A DNA stretch of 64,000 bases from Georgenia sp. EYE_87 (GCF_023148685.1 NZ_JAHXNL010000007.1:1-64000), one strand, 5' to 3'; shown: positions 32,482-41,171, counted from the stretch's first letter. Translations and numbers: made by a program. Notes: generated from the letters alone by a model not told the origin.

Positions 32482-33654
32482 TCAGTCCTCCATGCCGGCC
32501 GTGGCCCGCGCGATGAACGCCACCACGTCGACCAGGCGGCCGGTGCGGCCCATGACGGCGCGCTGGCGGTCGGCGCCGGTGCCGTGGGCGAGCACGCGGT
32601 CGAACCCGGCCTCCACGCGTTCGACGTCGCCGTTGGCTCTCAGCGCCGGGCGGACGTGCTCGAGCAGGCCCCCGAGCACGTCCCAGGCGGGCGCGGGATC
32701 CAGGGTCACCGGGTCGAGAAGGGCGCCACCGACCCCCTCGCGGCCGGCCTGCCACCCGGCCAGCCGGAGCAGCATCCCGGGCACCGCCGGCGGCGGCCGG
32801 CCCTCGGCCCACTCGACCGCCGCGGTGTCCACGAGCGCGCGGCAGAGCGCGGCGATCATGACCGTGTCGGCGGGGTCGAGGCACACGTCCGCCACCCGGA
32901 TCTCGACCGTGGGGTAGCGGGCAGACGCGCGGGCGTCGAAGTAGACCATCCCGGTGTCGAGGATCGCGCCGGTGCGCACCATCTTCTCGACGAGCTCGTC
33001 GTAGGCGCGGACCGACCCGAAGATCTCGGAGGGACCGGCAGAGGGCCACCGGTTCTGCATCAGGTACCGGTAGCTCGCGTACGCGGTGTCCCTGCCCTGC
33101 CAGTACGGCGAGTTCGAGCTCAGCGCCAGCAGCGGCGGCAGCCAGACCCGGATGCGGTCGAGGACGCCCACCGCCTCCTCGCGCGAGTCGACGGAGACGT
33201 GCACGTGGCAGCCGCAGGTCAGGTGCTCGGTGGTGAGGATGCCGAACCGGTCGACCATCGTGCGGTAGCGCGCGCTGTCCACGGTGCGCGGGACCACCGG
33301 GGTCGGGCACAGGCCGACGGCCGCCACCCGGGCGCCGACCTGCCGCGCTGCGTCGCTCGCCGTGGCACGCCAGCCCCGCAGCTCCCCCTCGAGCGCGTCC
33401 AGGTCGGTGTGCGGGCGCGTGTCGGCCTCGATCTGCTGCTGCTGAAGCTCGCGCTCGAGCAGCCCGCCGGGGCCGGTCGCCGGGGCGGTGCCTGCCGGGG
33501 CTGCGCCCGCCGGCCCTGCGCCTGCCGGGCCTGCGCCCACCGCTCGGGCGGCGCGCTCGGTGGCCCGTGCGAGAACCTGACCGGCGACGGACAGCGCCCG
33601 CCCGGTCGCGCTCTCGACCAGCAGCAGCTCTTCCTCGACGCCGACGGTGCGCAC
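32482..33654 (-). CDS. YbdK-type carboxylate-amine ligase (glutamate-cysteine ligase-like)
   Basis: A 390-residue ATP-dependent ligase of the GCS2 family. The N-terminal VGVEEELLLVE, then QQQQIEADTRPHTDLDALEGEL, the metal/ATP motif CGCHVHVSVDSREEAV and SSNSPYWQGRDTAYASYRYLMQNRWP are its signatures. The family joins glutamate to an amine such as cysteine; the actual product in actinobacteria, which mainly use mycothiol, is often unclear. Residues ~45-65 hold an Ala/Gly/Pro repeat (GPAGAGPAGAAPAG) unusual for the family. It stands alone, divergent from GAF-ANTAR. Confidence 0.87.
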   Translation of the reverse strand: MRTVGVEEELLLVESATGRALSVAGQVLARATERAARAVGAGPAGAGPAGAAPAGTAPATGPGGLLERELQQQQIEADTRPHTDLDALEGELRGWRATASDAARQVGARVAAVGLCPTPVVPRTVDSARYRTMVDRFGILTTEHLTCGCHVHVSVDSREEAVGVLDRIRVWLPPLLALSSNSPYWQGRDTAYASYRYLMQNRWPSAGPSEIFGSVRAYDELVEKMVRTGAILDTGMVYFDARASARYPTVEIRVADVCLDPADTVMIAALCRALVDTAAVEWAEGRPPPAVPGMLLRLAGWQAGREGVGGALLDPVTLDPAPAWDVLGGLLEHVRPALRANGDVERVEAGFDRVLAHGTGADRQRAVMGRTGRLVDVVAFIARATAGMED

Positions 33655-33876
33655 GTGGCCAGTGTGGCAGGCCGGGTGGTCCTGACGGGTGAACTGTGCG
33701 GTCGCGGACCCGGTTTCGCCAGGGCAGTGACCCGCGTTAGCGGGCGCAGGGCGACCGAAATTACCCGCGATGCCGGGCCGAACAAGCGTACGCTGGACCT
33801 AGCCCTGGCGCCCTTCCTTCGGGCCGTTCGCTTCGGTTAGCCACCAGTGGGTGGCGTCCACCGGAGGGAACCGGAG

Positions 33877-34575
33877 ATGTACGACCACGATCTGTTCGTC
33901 GAGACGACGGCCGGCTTCAGCGAGAAGCTCCTGAGTCACTACGAGATCGACGAGGTGCTGCTGGACCTCGGCGACCGGCTCCGGCGGCTGTTCTCCCTCG
34001 CCGGCAGCGGGGTGACCCTGGGATCGAACGGGCAGCTCCACGCGGTGGCCACCGTCCCCGCCGACATCCACCGGCTGGAGCTGTTCCAGGAGGAGCACCA
34101 GGAGGGCCCGTGCGTCGAGGCGTACCGGGGCGGGGAGGTCGTCGCCGTCCCGAACCTGGCGCTCGAGCACCGCTGGCCCGGCTACCGACGGGTGGCCGAC
34201 GAGTTCGGGATGCGCGCCGTCGCCGGGGTACCCATGCGGCTCGGCGAGCAGACGGTCGGCGCGCTCAACATGTACAGCACGGACGTCCGCAAGTGGTCGG
34301 ACGAGGTCCTCGACGCGGCGCGGGTGCTGGCGAACATGGCGACCGCGTACCTGATCAACGCCTCGTCGCTGGCCAAGCAGACCCTGCTGTCCCAGCAGCT
34401 CCAGCACGCCCTCGACAGCCGGGTGGTGATCGAGCAGGCCAAGGGCATCCTCGCGGAGGCGGACGGCATCACGGTCGACGCCGCGTTCGAGCGCCTGCGG
34501 CACTACGCCAGGAGCCGCGGCGTGAAGGTGCGCGCGGTCGCCTCCGCCGTCGTCAGCCTCGACCTCCGGCTGTAG
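33877..34575 (+). CDS. GAF-ANTAR RNA-binding antiterminator
   Basis: A 232-residue two-domain regulator. The GAF domain (about 15-155: DRLRRLFSLAGSGVTLGSNG, GPCVEAYRGGEVVAVPNLA, MRAVAGVPMRLGEQTVGALNMYS) senses a small ligand or redox state. The C-terminal ANTAR domain (about 170-225: LDSRVVIEQAKGILAEADGI, then AFERLRHYARSRGVKVR) binds paired RNA hairpins to prevent transcription termination. ATG 33877 follows GGAGGGAACCGGAG. The long leader (33655-33876) is GC-rich with several possible hairpins. The target RNA is not evident. Confidence 0.9.
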   Translation: MYDHDLFVETTAGFSEKLLSHYEIDEVLLDLGDRLRRLFSLAGSGVTLGSNGQLHAVATVPADIHRLELFQEEHQEGPCVEAYRGGEVVAVPNLALEHRWPGYRRVADEFGMRAVAGVPMRLGEQTVGALNMYSTDVRKWSDEVLDAARVLANMATAYLINASSLAKQTLLSQQLQHALDSRVVIEQAKGILAEADGITVDAAFERLRHYARSRGVKVRAVASAVVSLDLRL

Positions 34576-34617
34576 GACCGTCGGTCCGGGCCCGCCTCCG
34601 CCCGGCCGGGGGACCCG

Positions 34618-35517
34618 CTAGCGGTACCGGCGCGCGGTCGACCGGCGCTGGTGGGACTCCAGCGCCCGGAAGCGGGCCTCGGCGTGCGCGGGCAGCGGCC
34701 GGCGTTCGCGGAGCACCCACGGCAGCCCACGCGCGGCCGCGAGGACGCCGGCGGCCGTCGCGGCGCCGGGTCTGAGCTGGGACAGCACGACCACGGTGCG
34801 GCGAAGCGCGGCCGGGAGCGGGCGACGCAACCAGGTGAACCACAGCGTGTTGCGCACGCCGTCGCGCAGCCGGCGCCGCGTGTCGCGCGCCGTGGAGGCG
34901 TGGTGGTGGACGGTCAGGTCCTCCAGGAAGCACAGCTCCCACCGAGCGGCCGCGAGGTCGGCCGCCAGCAGCTCCTCCTCGCCGCCGAGCCACAGGCGCG
35001 GGTGGAAGCCCCCGGCCTGCTGGAAGGCGTCACGACGGACGACCGAGGCGCCGGCGAGGAAGCTGCCGAGCGCCGGTCCGGGCAGCCCGGGCGGGCCCTG
35101 CACGGGCGAGCCCCGCAGCTCGGCGACGATGGGGTCCTCACGCCCGCCGGGCTCGACCACGATCCGGGCCGTGAGGACCGCGACGCCGGGGTGGGCGTCC
35201 AGCACGTCGGCGGCCCGGCTGATGCTGCCCGGCTCCCACCAGGTGTCGTCGTCGCAGAAGGCGACGTAGGGGGTCTCCAGCCTGGCCACGCCCAAATTGC
35301 GGCCCACGGCGCCGAGGTTGGTCGGGCTCGCGACCAGGTCGGCCCAGGGGTGGTCGCGGCGGACGGCGTCGGCGGTGCCGTCGGTCGAGCCGTTGTCGAC
35401 CACGACCACGCGGGGCGCCTCGGGCAGGGCGCGCAGTCGGCGCAGCGTGCGGTCGAGCTCGTCGCGACGGTCGTGCGTGATGACGACGACGCCCACGCGC
35501 GCATCCGGGGACACCAT
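34618..35517 (-). CDS. Family 2 glycosyltransferase
   Basis: A 299-residue GT-A fold enzyme. VVVITHDRRDELDRTLRRL begins the nucleotide-sugar fold, followed by VVVDNGSTDGT, the metal-binding CDDDTWW (about 88-94), and the acceptor-side GGFHPRLWLGGEEELLAADL. VHHHAS follows and a basic C-terminal tail. It is the paralog of the enzyme at 44775-45695 (shared xFVAFxDDDxWWxPG and GGEEE/PGEEER blocks). It stands alone, not next to other sugar genes. Donor and acceptor are unknown. Confidence 0.88.
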   Translation of the reverse strand: MVSPDARVGVVVITHDRRDELDRTLRRLRALPEAPRVVVVDNGSTDGTADAVRRDHPWADLVASPTNLGAVGRNLGVARLETPYVAFCDDDTWWEPGSISRAADVLDAHPGVAVLTARIVVEPGGREDPIVAELRGSPVQGPPGLPGPALGSFLAGASVVRRDAFQQAGGFHPRLWLGGEEELLAADLAAARWELCFLEDLTVHHHASTARDTRRRLRDGVRNTLWFTWLRRPLPAALRRTVVVLSQLRPGAATAAGVLAAARGLPWVLRERRPLPAHAEARFRALESHQRRSTARRYR

Positions 35518-35568
35518 GCCCCCATTGCACCGCGGGCCGCCCGGCCCTGCATTCCGGTGGCTCAGGCC

Positions 35569-35976
35569 TCAGCCGGCCGCGGCATAGGCCTCCGCGAGCC
35601 AGCGGCTCACCTCGGCGTCGACCTGGGCCACGTCGTCGAGCTCCAGGTGGTGCATCCACACCCGCGGCGTCGGGTGGGCGACCTCCTTGAACCGCTCCGA
35701 GGCCAGCTCGCGCGGGAGCGCGACGGACAGCACCGCGGGCACGTCGCTGCGTACGTACCGTCCCGGCCGCCAGACGTAGGCGAAGCCGCGACGACGGCGG
35801 AAGGAGACCTGGCTCCGGCTCACCCTGACCTCGTGCGCGCCCAGCTCCGCGACAGCGGCGGCGACGGCCTCGTAGAGGCGCAGCCCGTCCGGGGAACCGG
35901 CGAAGAGCTCGGCGGGCGTGCGGGGCGCGGCGTCGCCGCCCGCAGGCACCGGGGCCGCAGCAGTCTCCTCGGTCAC
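35569..35976 (-). CDS. DUF5655 domain protein
   Basis: A 135-residue protein. After an Ala/Pro-rich start comes the conserved core: SPDGLRLYEAVAAAVAELGA, RSQVSFRRRRGFAYVWRP and the closing MHHLELDDVAQVDAEVSRWLAEAY. This order matches DUF5655, a small domain found alone or after DUF4287 in actinobacteria; its function is unknown. The start is GTG 35976. It is 30 bp downstream of the alcohol dehydrogenase gene's stop in the same direction, so the two may share a transcript. Confidence 0.75.
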   Translation of the reverse strand: MTEETAAAPVPAGGDAAPRTPAELFAGSPDGLRLYEAVAAAVAELGAHEVRVSRSQVSFRRRRGFAYVWRPGRYVRSDVPAVLSVALPRELASERFKEVAHPTPRVWMHHLELDDVAQVDAEVSRWLAEAYAAAG

Positions 35977-36006
35977 CGCTGCTCCCCTGTCACCTCGGGC
36001 GCCCGG

Positions 36007-37056
36007 TCACGGGCGGAGCATGACCTTGACCGCCTCGCGCCGGTCCATCGCCGCGTAGGCCTCGGCGACCTCGGCGAGCGGGACGGCGCGGTCGAAGACG
36101 GCGGCGGGGGCGAGGCGGCCGTCGAGCACCTCCGGCAGCAGCTCCTCGAGGTAGGCGCGCACCGGCGCGACCCCGCCCGCGAGGCCGACGTTGCGGTTGA
36201 ACAACGCCCGCATCGGCAGCTCGGTGACGCCGTTGGGCACGCCGACGTACCCGACGGTGCCGCCGGGGCGCGCCGCGGCCACAGCCTGCTCCAGGGAGTC
36301 CTGGTTGCCCACCGCCTCGAGCACGACGTCGGCGCCCGGGGCGTCCAGCAGGTCCCGGAGCTCCTCGACGCCCTCGTCGCCGCGGGTGGCGATGACGTCG
36401 TCGACCCCGAAGCCCCGCGCGATGCCCTGCCGGTCGGGGTGCCGGGAGAAGATGACGACGCGCTCCGCGCCGAGCCGGCGAGCGGCGAGGACCGCGCACA
36501 GCCCGACGGCGCCGTCGCCCACGACCGCGACGACGCTCCCGGGGCGGACCCCGCCGCGCACGGCCGCGTGGTGGCCGGTGCCCATGACGTCGGTCAGCGT
36601 CAGGAGGGCGGGCAGGAGCGAGTCGTCGGGGGTCTCGGGCGTGCGCACCAGCGTGCCGTCCGCCCAGGGCACCCGGACCAGCTCGCCCTGGCCGCCGTCG
36701 ACGGGGAGGTCCTCGCGGTCCCGGCCGGCCCAGAAACCGCCGTGGACGCACGAGGTCTGGACGCCGTTGCGGCAGTTCGCGCACGTGCCGCAGCTGTAGG
36801 CGAAGGGGGCGACGACGAAGTCGCCGGGGCTGACGGTGCCGACCTCGTCACCGATCTCGGTGACCACGCCGACGAACTCGTGGCCGATCCGGCCGGGCCG
36901 CGACACGGGCACGACACCGCGGTAGCGCCACAGGTCCGAGCCGCACACGCAGGCCGCGGTCACGCGCACCACTGCGTCGGTGGGGCGCAGCACGTGCGGG
37001 TCGGGCACCTCCTCGAGGCGGACGTCTCCGGGCGCATAGATGGTCGTCGCTAGCAC
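36007..37056 (-). CDS. Zinc-dependent alcohol dehydrogenase (MDR family)
   Basis: A 349-residue oxidoreductase. Catalytic-zinc site: CGSDLWRYRG (about 36-45) and GHEFVGVV; structural-zinc Cys cluster: CGTCANCRNGVQTSC (about 87-101). The Rossmann loop VVGDGAVGLCAVLAARRLGA (GxGxxG, about 175-185) binds NAD(P). The protein resembles glutathione-independent formaldehyde or threonine-type dehydrogenases, but substrate is unknown. I chose GTG 37056 at VLATTIYAPGDVRLEEVP; the open frame to 37185 adds 43 unrelated residues and overlaps the next plus-strand gene's upstream region. Confidence 0.88.
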   Translation of the reverse strand: MLATTIYAPGDVRLEEVPDPHVLRPTDAVVRVTAACVCGSDLWRYRGVVPVSRPGRIGHEFVGVVTEIGDEVGTVSPGDFVVAPFAYSCGTCANCRNGVQTSCVHGGFWAGRDREDLPVDGGQGELVRVPWADGTLVRTPETPDDSLLPALLTLTDVMGTGHHAAVRGGVRPGSVVAVVGDGAVGLCAVLAARRLGAERVVIFSRHPDRQGIARGFGVDDVIATRGDEGVEELRDLLDAPGADVVLEAVGNQDSLEQAVAAARPGGTVGYVGVPNGVTELPMRALFNRNVGLAGGVAPVRAYLEELLPEVLDGRLAPAAVFDRAVPLAEVAEAYAAMDRREAVKVMLRP

Positions 37057-37175
37057 GAACGTGATGCTACGGGTGACCGGACGTGTCCGCCCCGGGAGGC
37101 GGGCGAGTGCCGCGCTCGCCGTCTGTCGCGTCCGGGCGGGTCGTGCCACGCTGGGACCCGACGAGGGGAGCTTCG

Positions 37176-37379
37176 ATGTCGACACCGAGCCAGCCGCACG
37201 ACCCGCACTACGAGGACCCGGTCCTGCTCGAGGAGGACGAGACGGTCCCGCCCCGTCCCGAGGAGGAGGCGGCTGACCTGCTGCGCGCCGAGCCCGACCC
37301 GCAGGGCCACGGCACGCCCGCCGGGGCGGAGGCCCCCGACGCGACCGAGCTGCCCGAGGTGGTCGAGCCGCCGGACTGA
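37176..37379 (+). CDS. Small acidic Pro/Glu-rich protein (67 aa)
   Basis: ATG 37176 (GAGGGGAG upstream) encodes a protein that is about one third Glu/Asp and rich in Pro, without hydrophobic segments: HYEDPVLLEEDETVPP, EEEAADLLRAEPD, VVEPPD at the end. It is probably disordered. It ends 5 bp before the stop of the convergent epimerase gene. Small proteins of this type are frequent in actinobacteria, but no function is known to me. Confidence 0.55.
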   Translation: MSTPSQPHDPHYEDPVLLEEDETVPPRPEEEAADLLRAEPDPQGHGTPAGAEAPDATELPEVVEPPD

Positions 37380-37384
37380 CGCCG

Positions 37385-39046
37385 TCAGGCGATCTTCTCG
37401 CCCGCGCGGAAGGCGGGCTCGCGGGCCTGCTCGTGCAGCCGCTCCAGCCGCGTCTGGAAGCCGCGGCTGCTCTCGGCGAGCTCCTCGAACGGCTCGGTGG
37501 GCAGCCCGAGCTCGGGAGCCAGGTCGACCAGCGTCTGCCACAGGCCGAGCTGCCCGGCGACCGCGGCGCGCATGATCTCCAGCTCGAGGACCACGCTGAG
37601 GGGGGAGCGGCTCATCAGCCGGCCGTTGAGCTTGAGCCGCCCGACGTGCTCCGCCACCCACGCGACCGCCTGCCGGTGCGGCTTGCTGGGCAGGTCCAGC
37701 CGGTCGATGAGCGCGGCCAGCTCGTGCCGTGCCGCGCCGATCTCGGTCGCGAGGCGCCCCAGCTCCGGGCCCAGGTCGGTGTCGGCGTACACCTCGGCCA
37801 TCCGCTCGATCCGGCTCACCCCGCCCGAGGCGCCCATCAGGTGGTCCGAGAGGTAGATGCCGAGCAGGTTCCGGTCGAGGTGGGGCGGGACGTCGGCGCT
37901 CATGGTCTCTCCTGTGCCAGTGACGGTGACGGTGGGGTCGGCGTGCCGGCCGCCCCGGGCGCGACCTGACGCGCCCTCGGAGGGGGCGCCCTCGAACTGG
38001 GTGTCCTGCGGCCGCATGGGCACGCTCGCGCGGCCCCCGCCCGCCACCAGGCCCTCGAGCAGCTCGCGGAGGGCGGACTCGGCGTCGTGCCGGGGCTGCC
38101 AGCCGGTCACCCGCTTGATGCGGCCGCCGTCCATGACGGGCACGCCCATCGCCATGTCCAGCCAGCCGGCGTCAGAGGCGAAGACGCGGGCGTTCCACGC
38201 GAGGTCCAGGAACGGCCTGATGAGCCGCGGCGAGATCTCCACGTACCGGCCGTGGTCGAGGATCCGGGCGAGGTCGGCGGGCCAGAGCACCTCGTCGGCC
38301 GTGACGTTGAACGCCCCGCCCGCCCGCTGGAGGATCACCTGGAGGTACGCCTGCGCCGCGTCCTCCGCGTGGACCACGTGCACGCGCAGGCCGGCGGGCA
38401 GCGGCAGCACCGGCAGAGCGCCGGGGCGCAGCAGCCCCCGCGGCACCCACGGCCCCAGGAAGTACCGGCCGATCTCCGCGCCGGCGTCGGCCGCGAAGAT
38501 CAGCGCGGTGCGCATGCGCGTGACGACGACCTCCGGGTGGGCCGCCTCGAACTCGTCCAGCACCCGTTCCTGGGCGGCCTTGTCGACGCTGTAGTGCGAG
38601 GACCGGATGCCGCCGGTGCGCCACGACTCGTCTCGGGGCACGTCGTCGTCGACGGGCGAGTAGGCCGCCCACGAGCTGGCGCACACCAGCTGCTTGACCC
38701 CGGCGACGGCGCACGCCCTCGCCACCCGGCGGGTGCCCTCGACGTTGGTGCGGCGCATCAGGTCGCGGTCGTGGTTGGGCTGGATGAGCCAGGCGAGGTG
38801 CACGACGGCGTCCGCGCCGGCGAACGCCTGCACCAGGCGGGAGACGACGGCCTCCTCGGCGGCGTCGTCGGCCGCCTCCGCCCCGACGTCGATCGTCACC
38901 CAGTCGGCCGACCGGTAGGGCTCGGCGGACCGGTCGGGCAGGCGGCGGGAGATCCCGACGACGGAGCTGACCTCGGGCGCGGCGGTCAGCGCGTCGAGCA
39001 CGTGGGTGCCGACGTTGCCGGACCCGCCGACCACGGCGACCCTCAT
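37385..39046 (-). CDS. NAD-dependent epimerase/dehydratase fused in frame to a four-helix C-terminal domain
   Basis: A 553-residue open frame. Residues 1-340 are an extended SDR: RVAVVGGSGNVGTHVLDALT (NAD loop), HLAWLIQPNHD, CASSWAAYSP and the catalytic Tyr-Lys in HYSVDKAAQERVL. After a ~45-residue low-complexity linker, residues 382-553 (MSADVPPHLDRNLLGIYLSD and onwards, ending GEKIA) match an all-helical domain family usually found as a separate ~170-residue protein. No stop separates the parts, yet an ATG at 37903 with AGGAGAG upstream could start the second part alone. The ATG at 39046 overlaps the upstream dehydrogenase stop (ATGA). Substrate is unknown. Confidence 0.72.
   Translation of the reverse strand: MRVAVVGGSGNVGTHVLDALTAAPEVSSVVGISRRLPDRSAEPYRSADWVTIDVGAEAADDAAEEAVVSRLVQAFAGADAVVHLAWLIQPNHDRDLMRRTNVEGTRRVARACAVAGVKQLVCASSWAAYSPVDDDVPRDESWRTGGIRSSHYSVDKAAQERVLDEFEAAHPEVVVTRMRTALIFAADAGAEIGRYFLGPWVPRGLLRPGALPVLPLPAGLRVHVVHAEDAAQAYLQVILQRAGGAFNVTADEVLWPADLARILDHGRYVEISPRLIRPFLDLAWNARVFASDAGWLDMAMGVPVMDGGRIKRVTGWQPRHDAESALRELLEGLVAGGGRASVPMRPQDTQFEGAPSEGASGRARGGRHADPTVTVTGTGETMSADVPPHLDRNLLGIYLSDHLMGASGGVSRIERMAEVYADTDLGPELGRLATEIGAARHELAALIDRLDLPSKPHRQAVAWVAEHVGRLKLNGRLMSRSPLSVVLELEIMRAAVAGQLGLWQTLVDLAPELGLPTEPFEELAESSRGFQTRLERLHEQAREPAFRAGEKIA
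37901..37917 (-). promoter_or_regulatory. Possible internal translation start (RBS plus ATG) inside the epimerase fusion
   Basis: On the minus strand CACAGGAGAGACCATG places AGGAGA about six bases before an in-frame ATG (37901-37903) at MSADVPPHLDR. It would give the 172-residue helical protein (37385-37903) alone, in addition to the fusion. Confidence 0.55.
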
Positions 39047-40263
39047 GACTGCGTCCCTCCGGCGGACCCCTTGGGCAGCGTGGGGTCGAGGACCACCTTG
39101 ATGGCGCCGTCGTCCTTCTTCTGGAAGATCTCGTACCCGTGCGGGGCGTCTTCGAGGGACAGGCGGTGGGTACGCAGGTCGAGGACGCCGAGCGGGTCGT
39201 CGGGGTCGGAGGCCAGCGGCAGCACGTCGTCGATCCACCGGCGCACGTTGGCCTGGCCCATGCGCAGGGTGAGCTGCTTGTCGAAGAGGTCCATCATCGG
39301 CATCGGGTCGACCATGCCGCCGTAGACGCCGGAGATGGAGACGGTGCCGCCGCGGCGCACCACGGAGAACGCGGCGTTCAGGGCCGCGAGCCGGTCGATC
39401 CCTGCCTTGGTGAACAGCGGCTTGGCCAGGGCGTCGGGCAGCAGGGCGGCGCCGGCGTGCACGCCCTTGGCGACCGGGGACCCGTGCGCCTCCATGCCGA
39501 CGGCCTCGATCACGGCGTCGGTGCCGCGGCCGCCGGTGAGGGAGCGGACGGACTCGGTCAGCGCGTCGCCGTGCAGGTCGATGGTGTCGACGCCGTGGCG
39601 GCGGGCCATGGCGAGGCGCTCGGGGACGCGGTCGACGCCGATCACCTGGGAGGCGCCGCGGTGACGGGCGATACGGGCGGCCATCTGGCCGATCGGCCCG
39701 AGGCCGAGCACGGTCACCGTGCCGCCGGGCGGGATGTCCGCGTACTCGACGGCCTGCCACGCGGTGGGAAGGACGTCCGAGAGATAGAGGTAACGCTCGT
39801 CGGGCTCGCCGTCGTCCGGGACAGGGATCGGTCCGTAGTGCGCCATCGGCACGCGCAGGTACTCGGCCTGCCCGCCCGGCACCTGGCCGTACAGCTTGGT
39901 GTAGCCGAACAGCGCGGCGCCCTTGTCGTGCTCGTGCACCTGGGTCGTCTCGCACTGGCTCTGCAGGCCTCGGGTGCACATCCAGCAGGAACCGCACGAG
40001 ATGTTGAAGGGGATGACCACGCGGTCTCCGGGGCGGATGTGGGAGACGTCCGCGCCGACCTCCTCCACGATCCCCATCGGCTCGTGCCCGAGCACGTCGC
40101 CGGCGTCGATGAACGGCCCGAGCACGCCGTACAGGTGCAGGTCCGAGCCGCAGATCGCCGTGGACGTGATCCGCACGATCGCGTCGGTCGGTTCCTTCAG
40201 GACGGGGTCGGGGACCGTCTCGACGCGGACGTCCTCCTTGCCCTGCCAGGTCAGTGCGCGCAC
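39043..40263 (-). CDS. Zinc-dependent alcohol dehydrogenase (glutathione-independent formaldehyde-dehydrogenase-like)
   Basis: A 406-residue MDR enzyme. It has CGSDLHLYG and GHEPMGIVEEVG for the catalytic zinc, CGSCWMCTRGLQSQC for the structural zinc, and the NAD loop VLGLGPIGQMAARIARHRGA. The insertions (HEHDKGAALFGYTKLYGQVPGG, and a ~100-residue segment between the cofactor domain and the C-terminus with VVRRGGTVSISGVYGG) match the longer formaldehyde-dismutase-like subgroup. I chose GTG 40263 at VRALTWQGKEDVRVE, since the frame beyond is low-complexity. It is followed by the epimerase with a 4-base overlap, so the two are one operon. Confidence 0.88.
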   Translation of the reverse strand: MRALTWQGKEDVRVETVPDPVLKEPTDAIVRITSTAICGSDLHLYGVLGPFIDAGDVLGHEPMGIVEEVGADVSHIRPGDRVVIPFNISCGSCWMCTRGLQSQCETTQVHEHDKGAALFGYTKLYGQVPGGQAEYLRVPMAHYGPIPVPDDGEPDERYLYLSDVLPTAWQAVEYADIPPGGTVTVLGLGPIGQMAARIARHRGASQVIGVDRVPERLAMARRHGVDTIDLHGDALTESVRSLTGGRGTDAVIEAVGMEAHGSPVAKGVHAGAALLPDALAKPLFTKAGIDRLAALNAAFSVVRRGGTVSISGVYGGMVDPMPMMDLFDKQLTLRMGQANVRRWIDDVLPLASDPDDPLGVLDLRTHRLSLEDAPHGYEIFQKKDDGAIKVVLDPTLPKGSAGGTQS

Positions 40264-40352
40264 AGGCGTCTCCTCGTCGTCGTCGGCGCCAGGGCGCGGC
40301 CTGGCCGGCGGCTCTGCGCCGGCCCGCTCGCCCCGGGCGGGAACTGCCTCCG

Positions 40353-40511
40353 TCAGGCGCTGCCGAGCTCCACGTCGTCCTCGCCCTCTGCCTGGTCGGG
40401 CTGGTCGGCCGGGTCGCGCGACGTCAGCTCCTCGGGGTCGGCGTCGGGGTCCTTCGCCGGGTCGTACGGCTGCTCGGACGGGTTGCTGGGGGTTCCGGTG
40501 CTCTCGCTCAT
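40353..40511 (-). CDS. Small acidic protein (52 aa)
   Basis: ATG 40511 to stop 40353 encodes a hydrophilic, acidic, probably disordered protein (QPYDPAKDPDADPEELTS, ending DDVELGSA). It lies 90 bp upstream of the dehydrogenase gene on the same strand. Its composition resembles the small proteins at 27630 and 37176. Nothing indicates a function. Confidence 0.5.
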   Translation of the reverse strand: MSESTGTPSNPSEQPYDPAKDPDADPEELTSRDPADQPDQAEGEDDVELGSA

Positions 40512-40604
40512 AGGCCCACGGTGGCACCGCCGGTCCCGGTGCGCATCCGGTGCGGAGGCGGTTCGGACACCCGGCGCCTCCGCGTGCCCAGGGAGGATGG
40601 TGCG

Positions 40605-41141
40605 ATGAGGATCTGGTCGCTCCACCCCCGCTACCTGGACCGGCAGGGGCTGACGGCCTGCTGGCGCGAGGCGCTGCTCGCGCAGGCGGTGCTGGCCGGG
40701 CGCACCCGCGGGTACCGGCAGCACAGCCAGCTCACGCGCTTCCGCGCCCAGCCCGACGCCGTGGCCGCGGTGGGCGTCTACCTCGGGGGCGTCGCGAGCG
40801 AGGCCGCCCGGCGGGGGTACCGCTTCGACGTCGGCCGGATCGACCGCCCGGAGCCTCGGGACGGCACGTCGACGGTCGCCGCGACGTCATCGGAGGGCGC
40901 GTCGTCGGTGGGCGTGTCGTCGGTGGGCGTGTCGTCGGTGGGCGAGGCGTCGTCGGGCGCGCTCGTCCCGCGCATCCCCGTCACCGCCGGCCAGGTCGCC
41001 CACGAGTGGGCGCACCTCTCCGCCAAGCTCACGGTGCGCAGCCCCGAGCGGGCTGCGGCGCAGGTGGCCGTGACCGCACCGGAGGTCCACCCGCTGTTCG
41101 TCGTCGTGCCCGGACCCGTGGAGGACTGGGAGCGGCCCTGA
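40605..41141 (+). CDS. Pyrimidine-dimer DNA glycosylase/endonuclease V-like protein
   Basis: A 178-residue protein. Its first ~90 residues (MRIWSLHPRYLDRQGLTACW, REALLAQAVLAGRTRGYRQH, FRAQPDAVAAVGVYL) match the bacterial group placed with T4 endonuclease V, which removes UV pyrimidine dimers. The Arg-Glu pair of the catalytic helix (T4 Glu23) is kept as WRE, but the N-terminal Thr used by T4 as nucleophile is Arg here. After a low-complexity insert with a SSVGV repeat, a second conserved piece follows (TAGQVAHEWAHLSAKLTVRSPE). ATG 40605 follows GGGAGGA. A DNA-repair role is plausible, not certain. Confidence 0.65.
   Translation: MRIWSLHPRYLDRQGLTACWREALLAQAVLAGRTRGYRQHSQLTRFRAQPDAVAAVGVYLGGVASEAARRGYRFDVGRIDRPEPRDGTSTVAATSSEGASSVGVSSVGVSSVGEASSGALVPRIPVTAGQVAHEWAHLSAKLTVRSPERAAAQVAVTAPEVHPLFVVVPGPVEDWERP
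40901..40945. repeat. Three 15-bp tandem repeats in the endonuclease V-like gene
   Basis: GTCGTCGGTGGGCGT is repeated at 40901-40915 and 40916-40930 and, with one change, at 40931-40945. It encodes S-S-V-G-V units in the linker between two conserved parts and keeps the frame. Confidence 0.85.
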
Positions 41142-41171
41142 CCAGCCCGGCCCCGCCGTCGGACGCGCTGG

